Position numbers and translations under genes: made by a program. This document shows positions 42,961 through 54,008 of a stretch of 64,000 nucleotides of DNA, one piece after another (the stretch's first letter is position 1; every line of letters starts with the position of its first letter). A model generated the notes under the pieces. That model had not been told where the DNA came from. It saw nothing but the letters and a program-made list of their open reading frames with translations, and did no database searches. This DNA is from Aradus depressus (Eukaryota > Arthropoda > Insecta > Hemiptera > Aradidae): positions 48,584,108-48,648,107 of the forward strand of contig OY759217.1 of assembly GCA_963662175.1 (NCBI GenBank). The letters are read 5' to 3'.

Positions 42961-43841
42961 TAAAGAAACAATTTTTTAACCAAAAAATTTAAAATAATAT
43001 TTTTTATTTAATTAATAAACAAAATTTTGAATAAAACACATGCCAGCACAGGACCGTGAGCCAACCAGACCAGGAGACAAGCAACGGCGCAACGGGGCGT
43101 CTTCGCCTAGTGATTCACAAAGCATTACTGGTAACTCACCATATTGAGAAGGATCTTAAAATGTGATTTAATCCTATTATGTTCGGCCATCTTTAACGTT
43201 TATCAAATGTAGGCTGTTCATAAAGGCTGGTTTTAATTTAGGGCTAAATAGACTGGGTCTAATTAAAAGAGTCACCGACAAGACATAAAGAAAGGGATTT
43301 TAATTCCTTCCTCAGAATTCTCCCTCCCTTTCTTAAGCCTTAATCCCTCGAGAATCCTCTCTCAAAATCCCTCTCATCTCCACAGCTCTTCTATAAATTT
43401 ATGAAAACCTTCTTCTTCAGGAGAGTTGGTACCCTTGATCGGTAGGCACTTCATCCCTTTTAGTTTAAGTCACATCCTTTGATCGGTTTAGCTCACATTC
43501 ACTCTTCTATATTTTAAATCCCTTTGCTTAATGAATCTTTTTAATCGCAATAAAGCACATCTTTAGCTTTCTGTAAATATATTCAACTTAATCCCCCTTT
43601 CTGAGTCCTCCTGAACATACTTTATGGATTTGAATATTGTCTCAACGAGTAAGGAGAAGAATATATTTTTGACTTCCTTATTTGATTTCGATTTAATGAG
43701 TATAAATAAATACTATACAAATCATAATTCACATGAAAGCCTCCCAAGAAATGGGGGTATGTATCCAACCCAGGGCAGTTTCTCCTTAGATGACCAAACG
43801 GGGTGGGGGCTAAATGTGATTAGAGAGATAGTTTCATAGGT

Positions 43842-44169
43842 CTGCATTAAGCTAGTCCCCCCTCCCCCTCTCCCCCCCCCCCCCCACCATACCAAAATCA
43901 AACCGGACATATCCCACGATTTAATGATATTTATGTGCTAATTTGTTGCTGTAACCATTTAGTAGAAAATCGGAGTCGAAGGTGGTTAGTTTAACGTTAA
44001 GCTAGCCGCCCCACCTATGACCGCGAATTCCTGCTAAACGGTTGGAGCAACAAAATCGGGAATAGAGCAAAAAATTAGCACATAAATAGCACTAAATCGT
44101 GGGATATGTCCGGTTTGATTTTGCGATGGTGGGGGGGGGGGGGGGGGGGGGGGGGGTAGCTTAATGCAG
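43842..44169. mobile_element. foldback/MITE with homopolymer C/G tracts in both arms
   Basis: Outer ends read CTGCATTAAGCTA and the complement. Inside each arm lies a C-rich (43858-43884) or G-rich (44130-44156) tract, followed by the conserved 'CAAAATCAAACCGGACATAT' and 'CCCACGATTTA'. The 328-bp unit has no coding capacity. A target duplication could not be fixed. The right flank (CAGGGGTTTGATAGTCGCAT, CGGCCCGGC) resembles a hAT-type end. Confidence 0.75.
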
Positions 44170-45044
44170 GGGTTTGATAGTCGCATTCGGCCCGGCAATT
44201 ATTTCTGTTCTGGTTGGATCTAATTTTCCACAACCAATTGTTCAAAACATAAGAGCTGATCAACCCATCATTTGGATCATCCCACTAAGGCAAATATAGT
44301 TATCAGATTAAAAATAGGTTGATTGTTTACTAAAGAAGTAAGAGGGCAAAGAAAGTGGTCCCATCTCTTATTTCAGAAGCACACTAAACTGCCTTCCCAT
44401 TTCGCTTTTAATGGTAGAAAATAAAAGGGATGAAAAGACAACAAATTATTCTGCTGATGATGGAAAATTCGGACTTTGCGCGAAATATCTGTTTATTCTT
44501 TTCGTATTCACCGTGTCTACAGACAGACAGATACACAGACATTTTGTGGGTAAGTAAACAAGTAGTTCCAATGAAAAGTGGGGTATACATAGTTAAAATT
44601 AGGTTTTTCTGTCTGGGACTGCCAAGTGGATAGGTTTATCATTTAGCAATTCCGTTTGCTCTGGTGAAAGCCCGCAAGAGCCATTAACGGAGTAGCTCGG
44701 CCTAGTTTCTAACGTTTGTTTGCCCAAACTTGGCAAACATTCCTGTTTGAATTAGGGCAAAGAGGCTAAGATTACCTGCTAACTGTGTCTACAGGGTGTT
44801 CCACTAACGTATATTTCATCATGTTAATGTAATGGTCTAAAGTACAGGAAAATTATGTGTTTTATACCTCTAGCTGCTTCTAAAGGTCTTACCTGATTTA
44901 AAGTGTTCTCTAGTATTCAATTTACATGAGATTGTGTTTTAATGTTTAAGAACTTTCAGCAGCAGTTAATGGAAAGAGGAAAAGAAGGTGAGTCTGGATG
45001 GGAGGGACCTTAGGAAGGGATCAGGTTGGCAGGTAAAGGTAAAG
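44170..45044. other. no recognised gene
   Basis: There is one short palindromic phrase (GTTTGCCCAAACTTGGCAAAC) near 44720-44740. No gene or element could be supported. Confidence 0.45.
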
Positions 45045-45195
45045 AAAGTAAGTTGCTTGTGCTGAAGGTCGCAGATTCAATCCCTAGCCGGGCTTTAGTT
45101 GTTTTATCTGTCAAGTTCAAAACCTTGAGCTCGCCTTCCTTCGGAGGGGTATGACCTCGCAGTTAAAGCCAGGGTTTTTGCAAGTTATTTTAGAG
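45045..45195 (+). mobile_element. SINE, copy 15 (highly diverged)
   Basis: Traces are 'AAGTTGCTTGTGCTGAAGGTC', 'GCAGATTCAATCCCTAGCC', 'GTTTTATCTGTCAAG', 'CGCCTTCCTTCGGAGGGG' and 'GACCTCGCAGTTAAAGCC' (each shown in part). Most of the body is deleted. Confidence 0.6.
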
Positions 45196-45479
45196 CTGGG
45201 GAAGTACATTGATGATGAGGTATATTTGTGAAGTTCAACACTTGCAGAGTACTGATGGGAGGGACCTTAGGAAGGAAGGTGTGCGGAAAGGATCAATAGT
45301 TTAATAGTCAATCTCATGGATTGAGCACGCTCGACTTGCTAGCACATACAGCGAACTGAGAAAATACTGGCTGCGGGAAATATATGCTGACTTTTCCAAG
45401 TGATTGTCCATGAGATGGTCATCGCAAATTGCGTTCTTTGCACCATTATATCGCAGAGTTGTCGCGTTCACAGACATAG

Positions 45480-45605
45480 ACTTTTTTATTTATTTTTGGG
45501 AATCTGGAGGTCAGAAAACATAAAATTCCGTTGAAAACTGCGCATCGAGTTTCTGATCGATTACATAACATCCCCTATATTTCGTACAGCTGGAGAAGTT
45601 ACATA
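45480..45605 (-). repeat. family A inverted head fragment
   Basis: Contains 'GGGAATCTGGAGGTCAGAAA', 'CCGTTGAAAACTGCGCATCG' and 'CGTACAGCTGGAGAAGTTAC'. No coding capacity. Confidence 0.7.
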
Positions 45606-45876
45606 CTTTCAAAATATAAAATTGATTCCTTCAATTCAATACTTTTTACCGATGCATCCTATATGATACACCTTTCAATTATGAACAATATAAACCTAGT
45701 AATAAAGGTAAGTGATAATGCTAGAAAAGTAGTTTCACTTTGAACGAACTGTTTTTTTCCTTCTACATTCAGTAGCTCTGACATAACCTTTTTCTTCTTC
45801 ATTTTTTCCAAGAAAACATTCTGTGAAAATTGATGATGGTCTTAACTTTATTTCTTATTTTTCAAAAGAGAGAGAA

Positions 45877-45878
<2 letters not shown>

Positions 45879-45918
<40 letters not shown>
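45879..45918 (+). repeat. (AAT)n microsatellite
   Basis: About 13 repeats of AAT. 45919-46370 shows nothing recognised beyond a T-run at about 46230-46252. Confidence 0.95.
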
Positions 45919-45919
<1 letters not shown>

Positions 45920-46372
45920 TAAATAAAGTGAATGTGTGTGAATGTATGTAAATTAAAATAAATCGAGTAAGTCAGTGAGTGCGGAAGGAAATTTTCAAAG
46001 AAAAGCTCTGACTTTGGGAAAACCTCAAAGCGGGGAAAAGAAAAGTGGTTTGGGCATGTAAAGAAAACTCTACTCGAACTTTGAGTCAAAGAGGAGTAAA
46101 TTTAAGGCAAAGAGAATTTCTCTGTAATCGTGGGATTGTGAGTGTATAAAGAACTTCGAACTTTTTAAAAATATTTTAAATAAGGTAGGACTTCGTTGGA
46201 ATCAATTAAAATTTTCTCTGTACTTGATCGGAATGATTTTTTTTTTTTTTTTTGTTGTTTGATCAGAAATCCGTTTTATGTTATAACAAAGGCCTTAGAA
46301 ACCATATAGTATAGGAGGCAGTTGAGATTGTCCAATACAGACAGCACCCCGAGCTCACCTACCCTCCCTCTT

Positions 46373-47091
46373 GTACACCACTCCACTCCCCTCCCCTCCA
46401 TTCTCGCGTCCTTCCACTACGCTTTCCCTCCCCTCCTTCCACTACGCTTTCCCTCCCCTCCTTCCACTACGCTCTCCCTCCCCTCCTTCCACTACTCCCT
46501 CCCTCTCCTCCTTCCACTACGCTCTCCCTCCCCTCCTTCCACTACTCCCTCCCTCTCCTCCTTCCACTACGCTCTCCCTCCCCTCCTTCCACTACTCCCT
46601 CCCTCCCCTCCTTCCACTACTCCCTTCCTCCCCTCCTTCCACTACTCCCTCCCTCTCCTCCTTCCACTACGCTCTCCCTCCCCTCCTTCCACTACTCCCT
46701 CCCTCTCCTCCTTCCACTACGCTCTCCCTCCCCTCCTTCCACTACTCCCTCCCTCCCCTCCTTCCACTACTCCCTTCCTCCCCTCCTTCCACTACTCCCT
46801 CCCTCTCCTCCTTCCACTACGCTCTCCCTCCCCTCCTTCCACTACGCTCTCCCTCCCCTCCTTCATTCGCTCCCCTTCACTCGACTCCACTCTCCCTCCC
46901 CCCTTCACTCTCTCTCCCCCCACTCCACTCTCCCTCCCCCACTCCACTCTCGCGTCCTTCCATTACGCTCTCACTCCCCTCCTTCCAATACGCTCTCACT
47001 CCCCTCCTTCCAATAGGCTCTCACTCCCCTCCTTCCAATACGCTCTCACTCCCCTCCTTCCAATACGCTCTCACTCCCCTCCTTCCAATAC
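46373..47091 (+). repeat. 25-bp minisatellite with a 150-bp higher-order period
   Basis: Units of the type CTCCTTCCACTACGCTCTCC repeat every 25 bp from about 46410 to 46865. Variants ending ACGCTCT or ACTCCCT follow a six-unit order that occurs twice. After a less regular C/T-rich stretch, a second 25-bp run (CCTTCCAATACGCTCTCACT) occupies about 46957-47091. Long Pro/Leu/Ser-rich frames through it are artefacts. Confidence 0.95.
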
Positions 47092-47349
47092 GCCGAGGCC
47101 CTTAGTTTATTTTATCCAGGAGGTAAAATAAGCACACCGTCCTTCGGATGGGACGTTACTCGATGATCCCGAGCCTGTACGATGTCAGGTAGGTACTCGT
47201 TAAAGACCCCTGCCCTAGGTGAATAAAAATTTAGGGTAGGTAAAATTTAGGACTCCCACTGTAGAGTCGGGCTCATGTCCACCAGAGAGACGAAAGAGCG
47301 CTCTGGTAGTAGGCGATATGACCTCATAGTTAAAGCCATAATAACTAAC
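47092..47349 (+). mobile_element. SINE, copy 16, fused to the minisatellite
   Basis: The SINE begins abruptly at GCCGAGGCCCTTAGTTTATT, directly after the last minisatellite unit, and continues through all body blocks to 'AGTTAAAGCCATAATAACTA'. The tRNA head is missing. A small duplication (GGTAGGTACTCG) is inside. Confidence 0.92.
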
Positions 47350-47510
47350 AGGTATGTTTAACGAGTACCTACCTGACATTGTACAGGCTTGGCCACCTTC
47401 TCTTAACGTCCCATCCGAAGGACGGCATGCTCAAGGCTTTTTACTATTTATATAAAAGACCCAAATGTTTCGGCCGGGTTTCGAATCCGCGATCTTGAAC
47501 TCAGTAGTTT
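47350..47510 (-). mobile_element. SINE, copy 17, opposite orientation
   Basis: It starts near the tail of copy 16 and carries 'TTTAACGAGTACCTACCTGA', 'CCCATCCGAAGGACGGCATG' and the B box complement GGGTTTCGAATCC. The two SINEs form a tail-to-tail inverted pair. Confidence 0.85.
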
Positions 47511-47619
47511 TTAGTTTTGGGCATTGAGCTCTAACTACAAAATAACAACAACAAAAACACCAATAGGTACACTTAAAGTACCATTATAATATAATTTATA
47601 TATTTTATATATATATGTA

Positions 47620-47628
<9 letters not shown>

Positions 47629-47680
<52 letters not shown>
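47629..47680 (+). repeat. (TA)n microsatellite
   Basis: An almost pure TA run within a broader AT-rich segment (47580-47690). 47690-48265 shows nothing recognised. Confidence 0.9.
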
Positions 47681-47686
<6 letters not shown>

Positions 47687-48265
47687 TTTCTCCTAATTCA
47701 ACTGAAGATGATAGCTTAGATTTACCAATAAATTAGAACATTTTTGATGCAAGTTTCTTTAAGTCTCCGAAAATTGTTTTATTCATTTATTTATTTATAT
47801 ATTTATTTTCAAGAGCCACGTAAAATCTTTATGAGTGGATTTCCCGTTAAATTTTTTATAGTACCTCCTGAAATTTCATAACATCTTATTAACTTTTCTC
47901 GGAATATATACATTGTATGAATGCTTATGTATATATATATATATATAAGGTTATGTAGGGCTATATATATGAAAGAAGTAAAGAAGAAAGGCTCCTTATG
48001 AGGGTAGATACGAGTATCACTTGAGGTGGGGAGTCTTCTTGAAGACAGGAGGGATATAAAACTACCCTGACTACAACGGGGACCAGACCAACAAACCTTG
48101 GCAGGATCAAGGAGTACAGTACAGATGAAGGTTTTAAGGCAAGATCAAGGGGATGAAACTGAGGAGGTTGGATACTGCAGAAATGTAAGTGGTCGATGAG
48201 TTCCTATATACTTCACCAGCTCAAATAACTGGTGGAAATAGAAAATCTACCATCAAGAAGAAAAA

Positions 48266-48570
48266 ATTCGTCGGTGAATCACCGGCTATGTATTTCCCCT
48301 ATTATGTGTTTGCTCTGCCTTCAAATCCAATCGACCGTTTGCGCTAAAACTCAATATTATGTCCATCCCCCTTCCCTTCAACCGATTTTGCGAAAAATTA
48401 ACCATTAGCCATCCTTATGGGGCTTTGAATTTAAATATAAAATTTCATATCGATACATTCATTACATCGGCAGTCGGGATTTTTGAGTTAAACTGCTGTG
48501 ATCCCCCATCCCCTCCAGCTCCGGTTCCTTCGACCGATTTGGCTGAAAATGAATAGGTGTCGTCCTCAGA
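48266..48570 (-). repeat. dispersed family A, reverse copy
   Basis: Inverted tail (GTCGGTGAATCACCGGCTAT), 'ACCGTTTGCGCTAAAACTCA', then two body modules ending 'GGCTGAAAATGAATAGGTGT'. Its edge adjoins family B copy 2. Confidence 0.85.
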
Positions 48571-48589
48571 AAGAAACATTTAAAGTAGA

Positions 48590-48850
48590 AACTAATTTCT
48601 CGATAGGACCAACCGTTTTTGCATGAATCGAGCATGCATTTTAGTACAGTTTTCGGCATGTAATTCGCAAATCGGGAGACCAGCAAAAAATCTTATTCTA
48701 TGTAAAATGTGCCTTGTAGTTTTCTCTACAACTTTTATATGAAGAGATTTTTGATTAGGTCATAAATATAAGAGGTATCTTGTAAAATGTACTTAAGGTA
48801 TAAGTAAAGTGATCTTAATTTTCGTCCGATTTCGGCCAAAAATTTATTTA
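48590..48850 (+). repeat. dispersed repeat family B, copy 2
   Basis: Shares GGACCAACCGTTTTTGCATG, 'TAGGTCATAAATATAAGAGG' and 'GTCCGATTTCGGCC' with 535-880. 48851-49430 shows no recognised feature. Confidence 0.65.
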
Positions 48851-49429
48851 TTACCACACATTTTTATTAATTTGTTCAAATATTTGTTGAAATGTTCCAT
48901 ATATGTATGCTAATTATTGTAATATATTCTAATTTAATTAATAGCATGTTCCTATATTGTATGAGAGCCTAGTAGCGAGTAGCAAGGTTAGACAGACAGA
49001 TAACAGCGATTGGAACAGATATTAAGGAGAGTAGCAGTATAGTAGGGTAGTTATGGTAATGGTATTGCTGTACATATATCTGTGGGAAGGACTGGCAATG
49101 GCATAGGGTCAACAGTACGCATTAACAGGACGTTAGTGTCCAATCTACGTCACTATAGGACATTAGATTTATTAAGTGAAGTGGCTTCTAGTTATATATT
49201 ACAATCAGAAAACAAGACAATTATTAAATTAATTTGCTATTTAGAATCCGAAAAACCCTCTTCACAAAAATAAAAATATGGTCCACCATCTTCTTTGTTT
49301 CCATTCCTTTTGAACCATGTTTTTGTCAATAATATGTAAGTAACAATTATATGCCCTAAACACAAAGCTGCAGCAGCGATCTTCTCGATATCCATCACGG
49401 AAATAGGGTTCAAGCAACTGAGTGCTGGT

Positions 49430-49560
49430 CCAAGGTGATATTGGCCAGACATGATACTGGGCCAATGGCTGGCCCAGTATGTGGAGCCAAGGTCCAGGCC
49501 AGCGCCGCCATTACGCCAATATTGGTGACCAAGGCATTGGCCTACCTTGGCCCATAGTGT
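49430..49560. repeat. TTGGCC-rich palindromic segment
   Basis: Dense in TTGGCC, GGCCAA and CTTGG words, with 'GGGCCAATGGCTGGCCCAG' as a near-palindrome. Related in vocabulary to 20280-20380. It is possibly a diverged MITE. Ends are unclear. Confidence 0.4.
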
Positions 49561-49844
49561 AGAAGGGGCATAAGACTAGTACAAATAAAAATATGAGATG
49601 TGGCAATTATAGGACTTTCTTATATCTCCTCTGGCATAACTGTCTATTTGAAAGTAATGTGTTGGCGTCTTACACCCAGTGAAAGTACGAAATTAATTTG
49701 AGAGATGGGAGGGGGAGGGAGAGTGATCTGTGATCTGTACAAAAGTGGTTGGTATAAGAAAGTCCACACGTACAAAATATACTATGACTATCCCCCCCCC
49801 CCCCCCCCCTCCCATCTACAACATGAACATTAATTTGAAATATT

Positions 49845-50085
49845 TCCTATGGAAATTTATTATACGGGGGTGCTATAACATTGGCCTTATTGGTACTATA
49901 TGGAATCCGACGACACATTAGCGATTGGAAAGTTGACAAGGAACATTTTTGGTAAGAGCTACTCTTCGATCGGACTAATCGTTTTTGCGTAAATGAAGAT
50001 AACGTCTTAAAAAATGGATAGGTGTCAAACATTGTTATGGAAGGTTTTCGGGTTGTACTTCGCAAACCTTCAGGAGACCTTCGAA
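49845..50085 (+). repeat. dispersed repeat family B, copy 3
   Basis: Shares GGGGGTGCTATAACATTG with 540-570 and 'TCGGACTAATCGTTTTTGCG' with copies 1 and 2. A C-run (about 49792-49809) lies upstream. Confidence 0.6.
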
Positions 50086-50119
50086 CATTATAAAAATAAA
50101 AAAACTAATCGTATTTTTT

Positions 50120-50215
50120 AAAAAAATATTGTATATTTCACAAAATATACACGATATATGAGAGTACATTTCGTATTGCTACCATCTTCAGCCACGACTT
50201 AAGAAATATATTACA
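50120..50215 (-). repeat. repeat shared with 13763-13870
   Basis: On the minus strand it contains AAGTCGTGGCTGAAGATGG and 'TATTTTGTGAAATA', as at 13818-13880. The 'CTGAAGA ... CGAAA' order is reminiscent of hammerhead cores, but the stem between is not convincing. 50216-50926 is AT-rich without a recognised feature. Confidence 0.5.
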
Positions 50216-50926
50216 TAAACAAAAATTATTTATTATTATGTCTTTACTTATTTATAAATAGAATACACATATAAATAATTCAAAAATCTTATACTAAAGA
50301 CGACCTCTTGGTCAGATGACCTTCAGAGCGTAGTCGTAATTAACAATTAAAGATGATATTAGGTACATCTATCATTTAGCGTTCAAATATAGAACAAAAA
50401 AATACAATTACAACTTGTTCAAAAATCAAATTATACCTTCCCCTAAGTACATAATAAATTCTATTTACGAACAAGAAAGGTTCTTTTCAATAAAATATAT
50501 GTATATCATTGACCTTTAAAATTTAAATCGAAATAATCATAATCTTCTGGTTCGGTATACTAATATTAATTTCAGATATTAATTGTGAATCATAAGATTT
50601 GAGCCTATTTATAAATAATAAATGTAATAAAATTATAATAAAAATTAATACGATTTAAAAAGATTAATAAATGGTACATAAATTAAGTAACTTATACATA
50701 TATTTTCACTCTGTATATTCACATATGTACATACATTCTGATAATGTCATGTTATGTAATTTTATGTTCTGTCAAATGTGAATATGTCTCCAAACCAGGG
50801 ATTTATTCATTTATAATTCATATCAACTACGATAGTCGTGTGTAATAAACACAATTAGAAAATCTGGAATAATATAGGAAATACTAAATTATTTTATGGC
50901 TCACTTATTACTTTATTACTAAGAAT

Positions 50927-51314
50927 TATATGATGGGGTTAGAATCAAAGTGGTCTAAGTGACATTTTTAAAACTTTGAAGAAACTGTCCATTAGGTTCT
51001 TAACTGATTTAAAAAATCTATAATTTATCGAAATCGGAAATATTTTGTCTTCTGCTTTTATGGTGAAAGTTGCTGTTAGCAAACCATAAAATTGTATAAA
51101 AATCTTAATTTCAAGGTCACTATTGATATGTTTAAGTTACTTGTTCATGTCACCAAAATGGTAAAGTGATTTTCTACTAGATCTGAGCACTGGCTAGGAT
51201 TTCACATGCACTACTTTTTTTTCTGATAAGAAATCATTTATCATTTTTGTCGATGACAACGAAAATTTTTCAAAAATGTCACTTGGACCATTTTGATTCT
51301 AACCCCGTCATATA
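50927..51314. mobile_element. MITE with about 43-bp inverted ends
   Basis: Ends read TATATGATGGGGTTAGAATC and TATATGACGGGGTTAGAATC (right, complement), continuing as AAAGTGGTCTAAGTGACATT against AAAATGGTCCAAGTGACATT. TA or TATA forms the likely target duplication. The 388 bp have no transposase. Confidence 0.8.
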
Positions 51315-51953
51315 ACCTGTTGTAACATCTGTAACCTAACTCGACCAAGTAAAGAAATTTATCAAGAAGAAGAAGAGTTTATTATAACAGTCGCATTTAC
51401 AGAGGTAAAATTATACAAAAAGGTTCCTTAACCATTACCCTTGTATACTAAATACAAATCAAAAATAATCAGTTAATTAAAAACAATGCTACTGCTTAAG
51501 AGTAAATTTTAGAAAACTCTTAAAGAAAAAAGAAAAAAAAAAACAAATACAAAGTAACTGAAATGAATAGAAAAGAAATTAATAAACATTCAAAAACAGA
51601 GATTATAATTTAAAATCGTGAACGGATATTTTTGTGTTTCTCCTTGAGTTTTTCCTATTTTCTTTACCAAAAGTTTTGATTTGTGTCACACTTAAGTAAA
51701 AAGATATATCAAGTATTATCCATTGTGGCATCAGAACATAGTTATAAGTAGGGCTCGGATGTTTATGCAATTAAAAATTAAAAATATGTGCATAAAATAT
51801 GCATTTATTTTTGATAAATATGCAGGTAAAACAAAAAAAATATGCACAATCAAATGAATTATTTGTTATAATAAAACACAAAACTAACTAAAAAAGTTTA
51901 TAAGAAAAAAGTTATTCATTTTTAAAATTGTTGGCAACAACATACATCGGACC

Positions 51954-53421
51954 TTAAAATGATGTTTCAACGTCCACTGAAGTCACCGGAGCACGTTTAA
52001 ACGTCGCTAATTCAGAAGGGCTGAACGGCATATCTTCTTCCTCGATGGTTCCCTTAAGAATGTTATTAATCGTTCGTAAATTTTCAAGTCCCGGATTTTT
52101 TTTAAAAACATCCTCTACTTTTTGAACTGTAAGGTCCTTGGATATTTTTTAGTTTTCTTACAGCATCCTCTACCAATTCTAAGCTTTCTGACAGCAATAA
52201 ATTTGGTGTTTCCAGGGTTTTTATGGTTTCGACTAAAAACCCAACGTTTGTCGAAATGAAGCATAAATTATTTTTCAAAGAAGTTTTATGGAGTAAATTT
52301 TTGGCTTTTGGTATTGACACCGCTGCTGCATCATCCAGTTTAGAAACCGCATTTTTAATTTTGTCGAAATTTATTGAGTAGTAATGGGCTGCTTCTAGCC
52401 ATGTTCCCCATATTGTGATAATAGGTTCAGGAGGTAAATTTAATTCTGGGTAGGTCTCTTTTAATAGTTTTACTCGACTCGGCACTTTCAGGAAGATTTT
52501 TTTCACATTGGAAATGAGTGTATCAACATCTTCAAATTCATTTCTGACAGTTTCTACAACTCTGTGAAGAGCATGTGCTAGGCAGGTTACGTGAATCAAA
52601 TTAGGGTAGAATGTTTTCAACGATTTGGCAGCCTTGACCATATATGGAGCAGCGTCAGTAAAAAAAAGAAATACCTTGTTGTGTAAAATTCAATTTGGCC
52701 AAATCAAAGACATCGAATCATTAAAGAATCGGGCAATCGTCTCGTGGTTGCATTTATCTAGGAGTTGTAAATTTAGAAGATAGGGTTGAGATGGTTCTTC
52801 AGAGAGCTTTCCGATAATAATGTTAGCTACATATTATGTATCCTCGTAATATATTATGTATACAGGATACATATTATGTATCTGCAGGATACATATTATG
52901 TATCTACAGGATACATATTATGTATCTACAGGATACATATTATGTATCTACAGGATACATATTATGTATCTACAGGATACATATTATGTATCTGCAGGAT
53001 ACATATTATGTATCTACAGGATACATATTATGTATCTACAGGATACATATTATGTATCTGCAGGATACATATTATGTATCTACAGGATACATATTATGTA
53101 TCTACAGGATACATATTATGTATCCTCGTAACATATTATGTATACAGGATACTTATTATGTATCCTTGTAACATATTATGTGTACAGGATACATATTATG
53201 TATCCATTGTATACATTGGAAATGAGTGTATCAACATCTTCAAATTCATTTCTGACAGTTTCTACAACTCTGTGAAGAGCATGTGCTAGGCAGGTTACGT
53301 GAATCAAATTAGGGTAGAATGTTTTCAACGATTTGGCAGCCTTGACCATATATGGAGCAGCGTCAGTAAGAAAAAGAAATACCTTGTTGTGTAAAATTCC
53401 GTTTGGCCAAATCAAGGACAT
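51954..53421 (-). pseudogene. hAT transposase, broken
   Basis: Reading leftwards, 'FLFLTDAAPYMVKAAKSLKT' begins the preserved part (53421-53216). After an interruption by the minisatellite, the same segment recurs and continues (52641-52102) with 'HVTCLAHALHRVVETVRNEF', 'KVPSRVKLLKETYPELNLPP', 'IWGTWLEAAHYYS' and 'SLELVEDAVRKL'. A frameshift then leads to the C-terminal 'LATFKRAPVTSVDVETSF' and a stop at 51954. In hAT proteins these are the catalytic-core 'TDAAPYM...HVTCLAH' region, the 'TRWGTWL' box and the C-terminal dimerisation motif 'APVTSVDVERSF'. The second copy of the segment (52505-52832) has gained a stop near its start. The N-terminal zinc finger is not recognisable. Confidence 0.9.
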
Positions 53422-53540
53422 CGAATCATTAAAGAATCGGGCAATCGTCTCGTGGTTGCATTTATCTAGGAGTTGTAAATTTAGAAGATAGGGTTGAGAT
53501 GGTTCTTCAGAGAGCTTTCCGATAATAATGTTAGCTACAT
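52505..53540. repeat. about 328-bp direct duplication inside the hAT element
   Basis: 52505-52832 and 53212-53540 match almost base for base from 'ACATTGGAAATGAGTGTATC' to 'GATAATAATGTTAGCTACAT'. Few substitutions separate them, for example near the A-run at 52660. The minisatellite lies exactly between. Confidence 0.93.
52833..53211 (+). repeat. 22-bp minisatellite, about 17 units
   Basis: The unit ACATATTATGTATCTACAGG(AT) repeats with alternation between TCTACAGG and TCTGCAGG and edge variants with TCCTCGTA. It starts at the very end of the first duplicate and stops at the start of the second. Tyr/Ile-rich frames across it are artefacts. Confidence 0.97.
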
Positions 53541-54008
53541 ACCACCCTAGAGCGTCAGTAGTTTCACACTTAAATTGGACCGTCTTTGATATGGCCGCGG
53601 ATTTTTACCTCGTAAACATCTGGAAGATAATTAAAGGAAGGGGAGGAGATTTTCAGAATTTGAACATCCATCAAACTTTCTAGAAAATTAAAGCCGCGGC
53701 TTTTCTTGGTGTTCTGCGTGTCTCACTCCGCATTAATTCTTTTTCGGCTATAAACTTTTTTTTTTCTTTTTTTTTAAATGAAAAAAATTGGCGCAACATA
53801 ATATGCAGTTAAAATATGCAAAAACCACTGAAATATGCATAAATATGCATTTATGGTCAAATATGTATATACTTTTATATAATTATATATAAAAGCTGCT
53901 TTAATCGAACCGTTTTGGTCCAAAACATGTTTTAAAAGTCATAATAGTGATGTACGAAGCAGAGATAAAAATATGCAAATGCATTAACATCCGAGCCCTA
54001 GTTATAAG

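Larger units (their letters stand above)
51749..54000 (-). mobile_element. hAT transposon, 2252 bp, decayed
   Basis: Ends read TAGGGCTCGGATGTTTATGC (left) and TAGGGCTCGGATGTTAATGC (right, complement), with the perfect 8-bp duplication GTTATAAG at 51741-51748 and 54001-54008. Subterminal regions are rich in TATGCA words. A hAT transposase pseudogene lies on the minus strand. The element contains an internal duplication and a minisatellite. Confidence 0.96.

Noticed and set aside
46322..47131. Two long overlapping Pro/Leu/Ser-rich frames
   Set aside because: They translate a 25-bp minisatellite, and 25 is not a multiple of 3, so the frames cycle through all phases.
52786..53289. Tyr/Ile-rich frames of 91-167 codons
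   Set aside because: They translate the 22-bp minisatellite inside a hAT element.
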